A program made the position numbers and the translations under genes. 64,000 bases of DNA, from positions 124,001-188,000 of the forward strand of contig MU400507.1 of assembly GCA_022578965.1 (NCBI GenBank), in the 5' to 3' direction. Under the pieces are notes generated by a model. It was not told the DNA's origin and did not search any database. It was given only the letters and a program-made list of their open reading frames with translations. Positions 1-9,918 of this stretch are shown here, piece after piece. Numbering within the stretch: the stretch's first letter is position 1; each line of letters begins with the position of its first letter. This stretch comes from Xylaria sp. FL1777. Its lineage: Eukaryota > Ascomycota > Sordariomycetes > Xylariales > Xylariaceae.

Positions 1-363
1 AGAGGAGGAGGAGGGGGAGGTGAGGCTGAAGCATTAAGCTACGACAGTATGGTACTGCCGTGTACAGTGTAGGTACGGTACCGGTATCTACATTAGGTTA
101 GGTACTAGATAGCTACAGTAAGTACATAACCAATTGCCAAGAGTGCAGGCTTCCATCCAGTACACCTAGTGCAGTTTACGATCAGGATGACAAAGGTATT
201 AAGTCTCTTTAGAATCTATGTGCTGTGGTCAGGACTGTAGAATTGTGATTGTACCGTTTTTTTTAATGGCAGGCTGATTGATTGATTTATAATCTCTATT
301 GTGTAAAAAGAACACTGTGTGTATCTTATATATTTATTTTGAGGTGATAGTATTAAACTCAAT
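1..363. other. gene-free stretch
   Basis: AT-rich intergenic DNA beginning with a purine-rich GGAGGAGG tract and followed by short TAGGTAC-like repeats. I see no open frame with coding texture and no recognisable RNA gene before the tRNA-like sequence that follows. Confidence 0.6.
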
Positions 364-441
364 GGGCATGTGGTTTAATGGTAACAACCGGGATCTCATT
401 ACATGGCAACCGGGACGTCGGTTCAAATCCGACCATGTCCA
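364..441 (+). tRNA. tRNA-like gene, anticodon not assignable
   Basis: The ends pair as a 7-bp acceptor stem (GGGCATG with CATGTCC, one G-T pair), followed by a discriminator A. There is a perfect A box (TGGTTTAATGG) and a perfect B box (GGTTCAAATCC) inside a 5-bp T stem (GTCGG/CCGAC). A T5 Pol III terminator begins about five bases after the end. The middle does not fold canonically: a CCGG/CCGG stem closes an 18-base loop instead of seven, and the 9-mer CAACCGGGA occurs twice in it. This could be a tRNA with a small intron, a tRNA with an internal duplication, or a pseudogene. The CAT inside the loop is compatible with Met, but I cannot assign it. Confidence 0.5.
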
Positions 442-742
442 AAATTTTTCCAGATTTCCTTTTTAGGTCAATTCTTCATGATCCTACTACTAGATCAATT
501 TTAAGCAGAGCACCACCATGCACTTCTGACAATTCCCCCGCAGCTCTGCACCCAAGCCATTTCTTTAGTATCAGATTCTATTATCATTAATCACATACAA
601 TTACACCAGAACGTAAATTAATAATGGAAAGTTTTAACAGTGCTATCTAGCCTTTAAGATAGACATACTTTTTCTATAGGGGGGTCTCCCAGCCCTCCCT
701 GTCGCATAGACTTGCTACTGTTAAAAGAACCTCCTAGCCATT
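442..742. other. gene-free stretch
   Basis: AT-rich sequence between the tRNA-like gene and the minisatellite. It begins with a T5 run that would serve as a Pol III terminator. Nothing else is recognised. Confidence 0.5.
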
Positions 743-770
743 TTAGTTCTCATTCTCCCACAAGGCTTTC

Positions 771-985
771 GCAACTGCCATGGCCTCCTCTGTAACTGCC
801 ATAGCCTCTGCAATTGCTAGAGCCTTTGCAACTGCTGCCTTTGCAACTGCTGCCTTTGCAACTGCTGCCTTTGCAACTGCTATAGCCTCTTCTGTAACTG
901 CTATAGCCTCTTCTGTAACTGCTATAGCCTCTTCTGTAACTGCTATAGCCTCTGCAATTGCTAGAGCCTTCGCAACTGCCATGGC
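771..985. repeat. 15-bp and 21-bp minisatellite, open on both strands
   Basis: Four perfect copies of the 15-mer GCCTTTGCAACTGCT occupy 822-881. They are followed by three perfect copies of the 21-mer unit ATAGCCTCTTCTGTAACTGC(T) at 882-944. Related degenerate units flank both arrays, and the block starts and ends with GCAACTGCCATGGCC. All units are multiples of three, so frames stay open on both strands (+780-989; -743-1015). The minus reading would give a repetitive Ala/Val/Thr/Glu/Lys peptide. I see no start context, intron or domain arguing for a protein, so I call it a repeat. Confidence 0.75.
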
Positions 986-1015
986 CTGATGTGCACTCTG
1001 AAAAGGTAGGAACAA

Positions 1016-2085
1016 GTCTGCTGCATGGGGCTTTGCACACCCGCACGATCCAATTCTACTAGGTATCTATAAAGGTCTCATTTCCTTCTGTTCTTCCTGT
1101 CTTCCTGTTTTCTTCTTTTCACGGCCGGATCGAAAGGTCTCAAGGCAATCTGCTCAGGCCACTGGGGTGCCATGTGCTTAACGGGTGGGGGATGCAAACG
1201 TTAAGTTGAGAGGCCCTGGAGAGTAATTTACTAGACCTTGAGACGACGGAGTACCGTGGCGGGAAAATTCCTGATCAAGGTTCTATGCCTCGAGCTCTGA
1301 CAGAGGTGTCATAGTACAATACATGCTTCTGGCAGGCTCACGGGCAAACATTCATTTTTTCATTGCACTCGTTAGCCAGCCTAATGATGTGAAGAAGAAA
1401 TCCGATATCCCTCTCCCTCTGTCTATTCCTACCTACTCATCGCGCATCATCTTCTTATCACTACGCGGATCTTCGACGAGCTCTGAGACTGGCTGTCGAT
1501 GGGCCTCCCGTCAGTCATACCGCAAGCCGTTGCGGTTTCATCGAATGTACAAAAACAAGGGTGTTGTTCGACAGAGACACCAGGGTTTTGTTGAGTTCCT
1601 TAGGTATCTCTCCGCCAAGCAAGGCTGATGGTCCCTGCCGGGCAACGCTCAGCCTCCTGGCTGAGCTACACAATCGATACACCCTTGTGGGGTCGTATCA
1701 AAGGCCCAAGATCTCCGCTGCAGTCAGTCCATTGCAGAGTTGCAGTACAAGACCGAGGGCTATAAGCAGAAGGGCGTGGGGACAGAGGCCGGAGGCCGGT
1801 TCCGATTTCCCGCCAGATCTTCTCCGGCTTCCATGTATCTATTCACTTTGGACTTACCCTACTAGAAATCCGTTTTACGATAAACTTAAACTGTGACTTG
1901 AACCGTTTTTATTTCTGCTACCTACTGTCCTACGGTCCGGTCTAGCGCAAGCGGGCTTGGCTATGCTCAGCTTCGCTTACGCAGTAGTTCTGGCTCAGGC
2001 TACGCTCAGGCTAAAAGCGGCGTGGCTCAGGTTAGATTCCCATTCCGATTCGGGATGGTAAAACCTATCTGGTAGGTGCAAGTTG
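1016..2085. other. gene-free stretch
   Basis: Two short plus-strand frames (1323-1628 and 1561-1896) lack coding texture and recognisable domains. The segment 1945-2040 carries several CTCAGGCTA-like units in near-tandem. No gene is supported. Confidence 0.5.
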
Positions 2086-2356
2086 GCCTCGGTTTTTGCG
2101 GCATCACGTTTTGATATCGGGGCATCACCTTAAACCTATTTCGGTATAAGTCCATTATATATCTCCACACCCCCATATTTCCCATAGAAAATGGGATAGT
2201 CTGAGATACCTTGTGGACACTGATAAAAACGACGGTTAGGCCTGCTTTTTATAGTGTTTGGGTGTAAGCTGGGGGTGCACTTGGTAAACATACCTAGGTA
2301 CAAAAAGTTAGCTGTAAACTCCACCTAATTAAAGGTACCTACTAGTGTAACAGACG

Positions 2357-2577
2357 TGTTATCCCTTTAAGTGCTGTTCTAGCTCTGTGACATTTATAAG
2401 TGGAATAGTGGAGCTTTTATGCAACTATTGTATAACTAGATGCAACCAATGAGGAATTCGTATACTGCTTAAATTGAAGTTTGATTGGGTATAAACGCAT
2501 CACGTGAAGGTCGCATAAAAGCCCCGCTATTCCACTTTTAATGTAGCGGAGCTAGAACAGCACTTAAAGGAATAACA
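2357..2577. mobile_element. 221-bp MITE-like hairpin element
   Basis: The arms 2357-2422 and 2513-2577 are imperfect inverted copies of about 65 bp, starting TGTTAT(C/T)CCTTTAAGTGCTG. They leave a central loop of about 90 bp. High AT content, small size, long terminal inverted repeats and no coding capacity are what a miniature inverted-repeat transposable element shows. It is nested within the larger inverted-repeat element. A target-site duplication is not obvious. Confidence 0.6.
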
Positions 2578-2657
2578 GCCAGTTTTTTAGATATAGTTAG
2601 TCAATGGAAAATGGAAGGTTTAAATGAAAGGTGCAAATTGGTAGTTAAATAAAGGTA

Positions 2658-2737
2658 CGCTATATTATAGCGGTATTAACAGGTAAGGTGCACTATATTA
2701 TAGTGGTTTTAGCGGGTAAGGGCGCTATATTATAGTG
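2658..2737. repeat. three tandem units, each with a 15-bp palindrome
   Basis: CGCTATATTATAGCG (2658-2672), CACTATATTATAGTG (2691-2705) and CGCTATATTATAGTG (2723-2737) are spaced 32-33 bp apart. They are separated by related spacers containing GGTAAGG. In copies 1 and 2 compensating changes keep the palindrome arms complementary. Confidence 0.7.
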
Positions 2738-2934
2738 ATACACGTGAAGTCCCTGTTTTTTTTGACATAATCCTGGTTAATACTTGTAGGTACTCCATAG
2801 CACATCAAAATAGGCCTAGTTTGTATGCAAAAAAGAGGAGGTGTGGGGTACCAGGCGGTATTTATGGGGGGGTTGCCATGTTGGGTTTAGGGTGATGCCC
2901 CGATATCAAAACGTGATGCCGCAAAAACCGAGGC

Positions 2935-3372
2935 CGTGCAAGTTGACGGGGTGTAATGTGGGGGTTCCCCTTCCGTCCCCCCACATTCTCAATTCGGTAA
3001 TAATGATGAAGTGTAGATACATGTAGACTTGAAACTCGCCATAGAGTACATAGCATACGGGTTTAACAAGTGCAACATATAACTCATGCGGTTGTAAAGC
3101 TATCTACGGATTACATAGTTTATTATAAACTCTATGCGTTCGCTGGCTTGAAGAGCATAAAGAGATTATTCTCCACTGTTAGATCCTACCAGGCTACCTT
3201 AGGTAGATGAACCCATCACTCGTCCTATTCTATACTACTACCGCTATGAACACAGCTTATTATAATATATGTCGCGCTTGGAAGGGGTGCAGGGTGTTTT
3301 TGCTCAGATCATCCATTATTACAGATCCACGCTTCATTCTTAATCAAAGCCAACCTAGCGCCCAAATTCAAC
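2935..3372. other. gene-free stretch
   Basis: Intergenic sequence between the repeat element and the 3' end of the next gene. Only short shadow frames are present. Confidence 0.5.
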
Positions 3373-4656
3373 TCATCTTTTCTCTTTTTTAAATTCGTCG
3401 GAGCCAATTCCCAAACCTTGCTTAGCTTTTGATAGTATTCCCTTGGCTCTTGGCGTTGACGAGACGACACCATTCTTGTCTAACTGGCTTAGGATTTCTG
3501 TGAACCCAGGAGGCGGCTTCGGGCTGTTCTGCCTCGAAGAGCGACGCAGGCTACCAAACCTACTGAGCCCTGATCGTCGTTTTTGTGGCCCTGTGCTTGG
3601 TTCGCCAGTGTTAGATTCCCTTCTCTCTGACGAGGTCGAGTCTGGACGTGGTGAGAACGGCGTTTTAACACGTTCCTCTTGGACCGAGCGCTCCCCAAGT
3701 TTGAGGGGAGGGGGCACCGATCGTTGGCCGGCTCTAGGTCGATCTGATGAGAACGAGTCGATCTTGGGCACAGCAAAGGATATCCTAGGTTCTCTTCCGT
3801 AAACTCTACTTTCTTGAGGGTGATTTTGTTCGCCCCCGCTGTAATAATGCACTTGTGGTTGGACTGTCCGGCGCCCCGATGCGTTGTCAAAGTACTGTGA
3901 GCGCCCGACGTCCGGCCCAGGCTCGCCAAATCCGTCAATATCAAAACCAGGACTGAGCGGGCTGCCTGGATCGCTATACCGAAAATTCGTCTTTGGCAAT
4001 TGGCTGTCTGAAGCCCCCGAAAAGAAAACGTCCGCCAACTGGATTTTCTCTCTTGCGGGAACTGAGGAATCCGGCCGCTCTTCCTCGTCAGATGAGGTAT
4101 CATCAAACCATGACTCATATTCCGTGGATGTTGGACCTGCCTCGGAAGATGTCCCTCTCCCGAACCTTTCGGAAAGCGGCGATACAACGTGATTTTTCCA
4201 ACTCGCGGTTCCAGGGGTGTCAATTGGGCTAACTAGATCATCGCCATTCGCCCACATGAATAAGAGTTTGGAATCTGGGCGCTGAGGCTGAGGGGAGACG
4301 ACATGTGGATGGTCGTCCGATTGCGGGTTGTTCGGTATTGATATCTGCGGCGGCTGCACCATTGCTAACGCGTTCTCATCTAAGGCGCCAGAAAAGGCAG
4401 TGCTTTTGCGACCGTCGTTCTCATCACCAGTTTCCAAAAGGTGTTGTGGTGTGTGCTGACTTGCATGGTCCTCTTCGAGGTTATATAATGACGAAGAAGA
4501 CGAGCGGCGCCGGGGTTCTGCTAACATGGGTAGTAATGGTAGAGCTCGAGACACATATCGGCCAGCATCTGTAGGTGGCGGATAGTACTTAAGTCCAGTA
4601 ATGACCCATTCTTGGTCTCTCGGAGTTGGCGTAGACCTATCGTATTGCTCTGACAT
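3373..4656 (-). CDS. uncharacterised disordered protein, 427 aa
   Basis: A single uninterrupted frame with an ATG start and TAA stop. I do not recognise a named domain. The protein is rich in Ser, Pro, Asp and Glu and is probably disordered throughout, with phosphorylation-type stretches (a poly-Ser run near residues 52-56; acidic Asp/Ser/Glu tracts near 185-195). The last 60 residues look most constrained: a basic Arg/Ser-rich stretch, then PPPGFTEILSQLDKNGV, then a Lys-rich tail ending in EFKKEKR. That tail is the most useful query for homologues. No signal peptide or membrane segment is visible. It has a gene-free region of 2 kb upstream. The protein is probably real given its length and composition; its function is unknown. 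Confidence 0.75.
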   Translation of the reverse strand: MSEQYDRSTPTPRDQEWVITGLKYYPPPTDAGRYVSRALPLLPMLAEPRRRSSSSSLYNLEEDHASQHTPQHLLETGDENDGRKSTAFSGALDENALAMVQPPQISIPNNPQSDDHPHVVSPQPQRPDSKLLFMWANGDDLVSPIDTPGTASWKNHVVSPLSERFGRGTSSEAGPTSTEYESWFDDTSSDEEERPDSSVPAREKIQLADVFFSGASDSQLPKTNFRYSDPGSPLSPGFDIDGFGEPGPDVGRSQYFDNASGRRTVQPQVHYYSGGEQNHPQESRVYGREPRISFAVPKIDSFSSDRPRAGQRSVPPPLKLGERSVQEERVKTPFSPRPDSTSSERRESNTGEPSTGPQKRRSGLSRFGSLRRSSRQNSPKPPPGFTEILSQLDKNGVVSSTPRAKGILSKAKQGLGIGSDEFKKEKR

Positions 4657-6655
4657 GTTCTCCTGCGCAGTCAGTTCTCAACATGACTTTGGTCTGGCCG
4701 TATTTTGAAGTGGTTAGTTAGCCTCTGTGTAGGATCCTGTCCCTACGACACATCAAGGCGGCTAGTCTGTCCCAGGCATTGACAAAGAACAGGAGAATGT
4801 GACAAGCAGGAAACTTCTTTCATTCGGTCCTATTTTACTACATCCAACCCATATCCTTTGTTAGGCAAGACTTCATATCAAAGAAACATGACGAGGCCAC
4901 AGACGGACTAGCATGCTCTGGTACTACTCTCATGATAATAAGTAGGGCATCGTAACAACTTGAAGGTACCAATGACGTAATAATATATATTATTCACAGT
5001 GTATCCAACTTACATATGGAAGCAAAGCATCATAGACCTTGAATGAGTGATATTTGCGTGTTGACGAATATAAACTCGTGATTGTGCTTCCCTGTCTCTT
5101 GTTCCGTCACGGCATGTTTAGGTGAGGAGGAATAGCCCATTTGAAGGAGGGGAACACACAGATGACTATGATCAACATTTGAGCCACAAGACTTGGAAAA
5201 ATTATGAATGACGAGAATGGAATCGAGTAGTTGCTATTTATCTAATGGCCTAAGTTTGTAAACTTGGAAGCGAGAGGAGAATGGCAGGTGACTGCTAACC
5301 ACGTCTCGTGACCGGGTATCATGTCATACCTAGCACTACTATTTTCCAGTGTGAAGAAGCAATTTGTCACAATTAGGAGCTTATATCAGAATTACAAGAG
5401 ACTGGTGACTGAATGGGCAATCGATTCTACGAAAACAGCAGTTGACGAGGCTGGTATCTAAGCGTTTATATTGTTACAAGATAATAGGTAACTTTAGATA
5501 GAGAAAGGGAAGCACTACCTACCACCGGTACGTAATCATGTTTAAAACCGAGTAAACATTATTTACAATGACTTGTAGGTCCAAAAGAGCACATCATAGT
5601 TAGGTCATATACATACATTACCTAGGCATATATATATATATAGTAGCTATCTACCTAGACCAACAAGGTGCAATAGGAGGTAGTACGTACCTACACATGT
5701 GCAGTACCTGTACCTATGCCCTTTACTGCGTAGTAGTAATGCATACTACTGGTAGTGCCTACCTAAGCGGCAACTTGTTGATTCAGCTGCAAGGGGAAGG
5801 TATCAGTAGGTACCTACCTATGTCAAAGGGCATCTACATAATATTTCTGCCCCTCAGCCTGAGCAAAGAACAAAGAACAAAGTGAAGAAGTTACTTGTGC
5901 ACCGCCTTGTCTGGCTATCGGCTGCGCCTTAAAACTTAGACGCGTTGTGGCTTGTGACCTGCTGTCCGCGAACCGCTGCGCAAATCTGGTGATCTGTTGA
6001 GAGCATCATTACCTATCTAGATTGTGCCTACCAGGAAACACTAGGACACTTTCCGACTAGATGCGCAAAGTATGGGCTACCTCAGGTACAAGTGAGGGCC
6101 ACACACTCCTGAACCCATCGGTACTACGTAGGGCTGCATACAATACACACACCAGACACACACCATACAAGTACACTGTACTTATGATGACGATGAGTGG
6201 TCACTTGTAGCGGTGCATGTGGGGAAGACATGGGACTTCAACAGGGACTCGCGGAAAGAGCGCACCATTCCAAGGCAACCGGCGAGAAAGAGGAACAGCA
6301 TCCTCGACATCATCCAACTCCACTCGGGGAGGCAGCTCTCATGTCCCCGTTTTTTTTAGCGGCTCGTTACCAACTAACCATCGCATGCGATAGACCTTGT
6401 CGGAAGACCTTGCTAACTCCGACGCCTATTATATTCGTCCAGGCTTCCCAATCCCTTTCTCTTGCTGCCAGTTATCTGATCGTCAAGACTTCTTGCGTAC
6501 TGTAACCACGATCTAGGTCTAGCGGCCGTTTCCTACCCCGTGGTACCGGACTGCTTACTTATACTACTTCGCTATACTACGTACTTATACTACTTACATT
6601 CGATACCTGGTGCTGTATAGTCCTGTATAGAGCTGTATTTTCACAACCTTCAGTC
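4657..6655. other. 2-kb gene-free stretch, divergent promoters
   Basis: The shared upstream region of the minus-strand disordered protein and the plus-strand checkpoint kinase. It contains AT microsatellite (around 5627-5641) and several CCTAGGTA/TACCTACC units. An ACGCGT motif occurs at 5940-5945, about 710 bases before the kinase start. No coding exon is supported. Confidence 0.55.
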
Positions 6656-8934
6656 ATGGCTCCGCGCGAGAAGAGCCAATTGAAGCGTGCAAGAGTCGGT
6701 CGCCTAAACTCGTCCCTCGCCTCATCGGCGCTCTCGTTAACCATGCCTACTGTCAGGACTCTCCAACCCACCAAGACAGCGACCTTGCCAAGAAACCTCG
6801 ACGGTCGGAGCGTTTGTCGCAGAAGCCCGACGCCGGCGCCGACAAGCTCAAGACCCCCATCATCAAGAATCAGCTCCCTTCGCCCGTCACCGGCAGCGAT
6901 ACCTACAAGGAGCCCACTGCCGAGCCTCCTGAGGGCCGCCCCAGCCAGGTCACCCATCGTACGCCCGACGACACCTACTCGCAGGCTCAAGCCTTTTCTT
7001 CGCCACCCCAGGACACGCAGGCCTTCCCGACTTCCCAGTATGTCGACACCAACGCGGCCTTGTCAGAAGAGGTGCAAGACGAAGTGAAGGAGGGAGTCTG
7101 GGGCTACCTCTTCCCTCTCGACACCAGATACGGCGGTCGGTGTATTGTGCTGAAGAAGCGCAGTACTTGTGATCACGCCAAAGATGTCGCGGGCGCTACG
7201 GATTCAAAAAAGAAGGAAGGGAAATTCAAAGGTCCCCTAGAGCAGGAGGAGACGTACGAGAAATCGAAATCGAAAGGTGTACCGTCAGGTGGTTATCTAA
7301 TAGGACGCCACCCAGAGTGCGGTAAGTTTATTCCTGGCTGCTGCTGGGGCCCTCATAGGCGAAATCATCTAACCCGATATACAGATGTTGTCATAGATGA
7401 TCCCATAGTCTCAAATCGTCACTGCCTCCTATTTACCGAAAACAAGGGCGACGATGCCATTGCCATCATGGAAGATCTCTCAAGCAACGGCACTTTTGTC
7501 AATGAGGCCATCGTTGGCCGCAACCAACGGCGTGAGTTACAAGAACAGGACGAGATCGCAGTCATGGATAAGGCTCGTTTCATCTTTCGCTATCCTCGCA
7601 GTCGCACCTCGAGTGATTTTCTACAGCAGTATACCCTGCTTGACTGCTTAGGCAAAGGCCATTTTGCTGAGGTATTCCTGTGCGTGGAGAAGTCCACAGG
7701 CCAGCGCTACGCTGTCAAGGTTTTTACTAAGCACCCTGGTATGGAGGAGCGGTCTAAGATGGATGGATTGCAGCAGGAGATAGCAGTCTTGATGGGTGTC
7801 AGCCACCCGAACGTTCTGTGTCTTAAAGATACGTTTAACGAGAAGAATGCCGTATACCTCGTGCTGGAGCTGGCCCCTGAAGGCGAACTATTCAATCATA
7901 TCGTGCTAAAGCAGAAGCTTTCGGAAGACGAAACGAGAAACCTTTTCCTCCAGTTATTCCAAGGTATCAAATATTTGGTATGTTTACCACCCCTGGCCAC
8001 GTCCTTTAGTGTTCACATCATACTAACACTCCCAAGCACGACCGTAACATTGTCCATCGCGATATCAAACCTGAGAATATACTTCTCGTAGATAAAGATG
8101 TCCATGTTAAACTTGCAGACTTTGGTCTTGCCAAGATCATTGGTGAGGAGTCGTTCACTACGACACTATGTGGCACACCAAGCTACGTTGCGCCCGAGAT
8201 CTTAGCCGAAGGGCGCCATAGGAAGTATACTAAGGCTGTTGACGTCTGGTCCCTCGGAGTTGTGCTCTATATTTGCCTCTGTGGCTTCCCGCCATTTTCA
8301 GATGAGTTGTATAGTCGTGATTTTCCCTATTTACTGTCACAGCAAATCAAGAGTGGACGCTTTGACTACCCGTCTCCTTACTGGGACTCAGTTGGAGACC
8401 CGGCTTGTAAGTCTATACGGATCACGAGCCTCAAGCGGAAAACACTAACCAACCGTATTAGTGGATTTGATTGACCATATGCTAGTGGTTGAACCGGAGA
8501 AGCGCTTTACTGTGGATCAATGTCTACAACATCCTTGGCTTACTCAAAAGACGCTTGGGGTGGCCGATAGTACTGACGGCCTTGTTGACGGTATTGGTAG
8601 CCTCGACATGCAGCGCCGAGGAGTAGTTCGTGAACGAACCCTACTTAGTTCCATCACTTCAGTACACTTGACGCGCAAAGTGCCTCTGGGCCCAAACGCA
8701 AAGCAGCCGCTCAAGATATATGCGAAGAATCCGACCGCACAAGCTAAGGCTGGGCCCTCAGAAGCCCGACCAGCCGATGAACGAGCACCGGAAGAATTCG
8801 TGCAAATGGGAGGGAAAGGTGACCAAGAGCTTTTTGCAGATGATTCTAACACTTTCTACTCTGCATCCGAGACTACAGCCGCAAAGAGCACGAAGCCCAA
8901 GGGGAAAGGGAAGGGTAAGGTTAATGGCAGGTGA
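6656..8934 (+). CDS. cds1: Chk2/Cds1/Rad53-family checkpoint kinase
   Basis: Serine/threonine kinase of the DNA-damage and replication checkpoint, with FHA domain then kinase domain. Exons: 6656-6694, 6757-7321, 7385-7977, 8037-8406, 8462-8934 (679 aa). The first exon codes only 13 residues; a 62-base intron with GTCGGT donor joins the ATG to the long frame, which has no ATG of its own upstream. FHA (about residues 175-285) contains GRHPEC and SNRH, the phosphothreonine-binding signature. Kinase: glycine loop GKGHFAEV near 291, Lys 313, HRDIKPEN at 406-413, DFG at 427-429, CGTPSYVAPE activation-segment end at 444-453. The N-terminus has SQ/TQ-like sites typical of ATM/ATR targets. The tail is basic (KGKGKGK) and may be a nuclear localisation signal. 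Neurospora PRD-4 is the same family. All catalytic residues are present. Confidence 0.93.
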
Positions 8935-9918
8935 AAGGAAAATCATGTATATGCTTTATCGTACCCGGTCCTATAAGGATCAGCATTTGAGAAGAGTTGA
9001 TCTGTACATATTTGCATGGCGTTATCTATGCCTCAGTCGTGGCAGGGAAAGGGTTCTTCAGCTTCAACTCTCATTATTCAATGAGCTATACTCCGTGCAG
9101 TCTAGAATGGGAGCGACAACCCCAAGCCATCCTTGTCGCATTTTTATTCTGGGCATATCAGTTTACTTTGTCCTTGAGCTGGCTGTGGCATTTACTTGAC
9201 GGTTTTACGCTATGGCAATGTTGGAAACGCTCTCATCTCAGACTTGTCTTGCCAGCGGATTTGGTGGTCACGGACAGAAGGGGAAAAATGGGAGGGCATT
9301 ATCTTGGCGCTTATAGTTATACATATATAATAATAGCATGAATTCAACGTATTCTAATAAAACACATGAATAATTGTTGCTGTAACAAGACGCCTCGGAT
9401 TTGTTCTTATCCTTATACTTCTACTTTGAGTTATCTACGTTACATGTACATTGGTGCTTTTACTAAGAGAAATATAGACGCTAGTAATTTTAACTCAGGT
9501 ATAGAAGAGAAAAGAGAGAGCTACAATAAGATAATATGTGTTGATGGCTCTTACGTTGGTAGCTATCCTCGTTTATATTGATTGTATATCATGGCCATCG
9601 GGTGTGCTAATGGACTTTTTGTGCATGGTTTGCGTAAACCGTTGAATTTATACCACATGCAACTATGTAGGTATTATATATATGGAGTAATGGTACATGC
9701 ATGTTGATTCGTCTATATATTGCCTTTCGACCCGACTTCAACCAACCCGGCGCCGAACAACATCCCACCGAGCCGTGGAATGATGAGAACTTGTACAGTA
9801 AGTATGGAAACAAGGTGCTTGAATAATACAGGGCAAGATGTATATGCACCGTTTTTGACCCCGATTCACGAGACAAGAACATATATAAGATGAAGGAAAG
9901 CGGACAACATATCTTGTT
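8935..9918. other. tail-to-tail intergenic stretch
   Basis: Converging 3' regions of the checkpoint kinase (+) and the PMR1-type ATPase (-). AT-rich with AATAAA-like signals around 9355. The short open frames here have no coding texture. Confidence 0.55.

Larger units (their letters stand above)
2086..2934. mobile_element. inverted-repeat element, no transposase
   Basis: A 44-bp sequence at 2086-2129 recurs as an exact reverse complement at 2891-2934, with weaker similarity continuing inward. The arms contain GCGGCATCACGTTTTGATAT. The roughly 850-bp interval codes for nothing recognisable. It contains a 221-bp hairpin element and a palindromic tandem array, annotated separately. I see no clear target-site duplication outside the arms. 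The layout fits a non-autonomous DNA transposon or a composite of nested ones; the class is not identifiable from this window. Confidence 0.6.

Noticed and set aside
378..590. Plus-strand frame over the tRNA-like gene
   Set aside because: It runs through the tRNA-like structure and AT-rich flank with no coding texture.
3489..4223. 244-codon minus-strand frame inside the disordered-protein gene
   Set aside because: Same strand, different frame, inferior codon texture; a shadow of the 427-aa gene.
6577..6990. Minus-strand frame over the kinase 5' end
   Set aside because: Overlaps the first two kinase exons, which have splice sites and family sequence.
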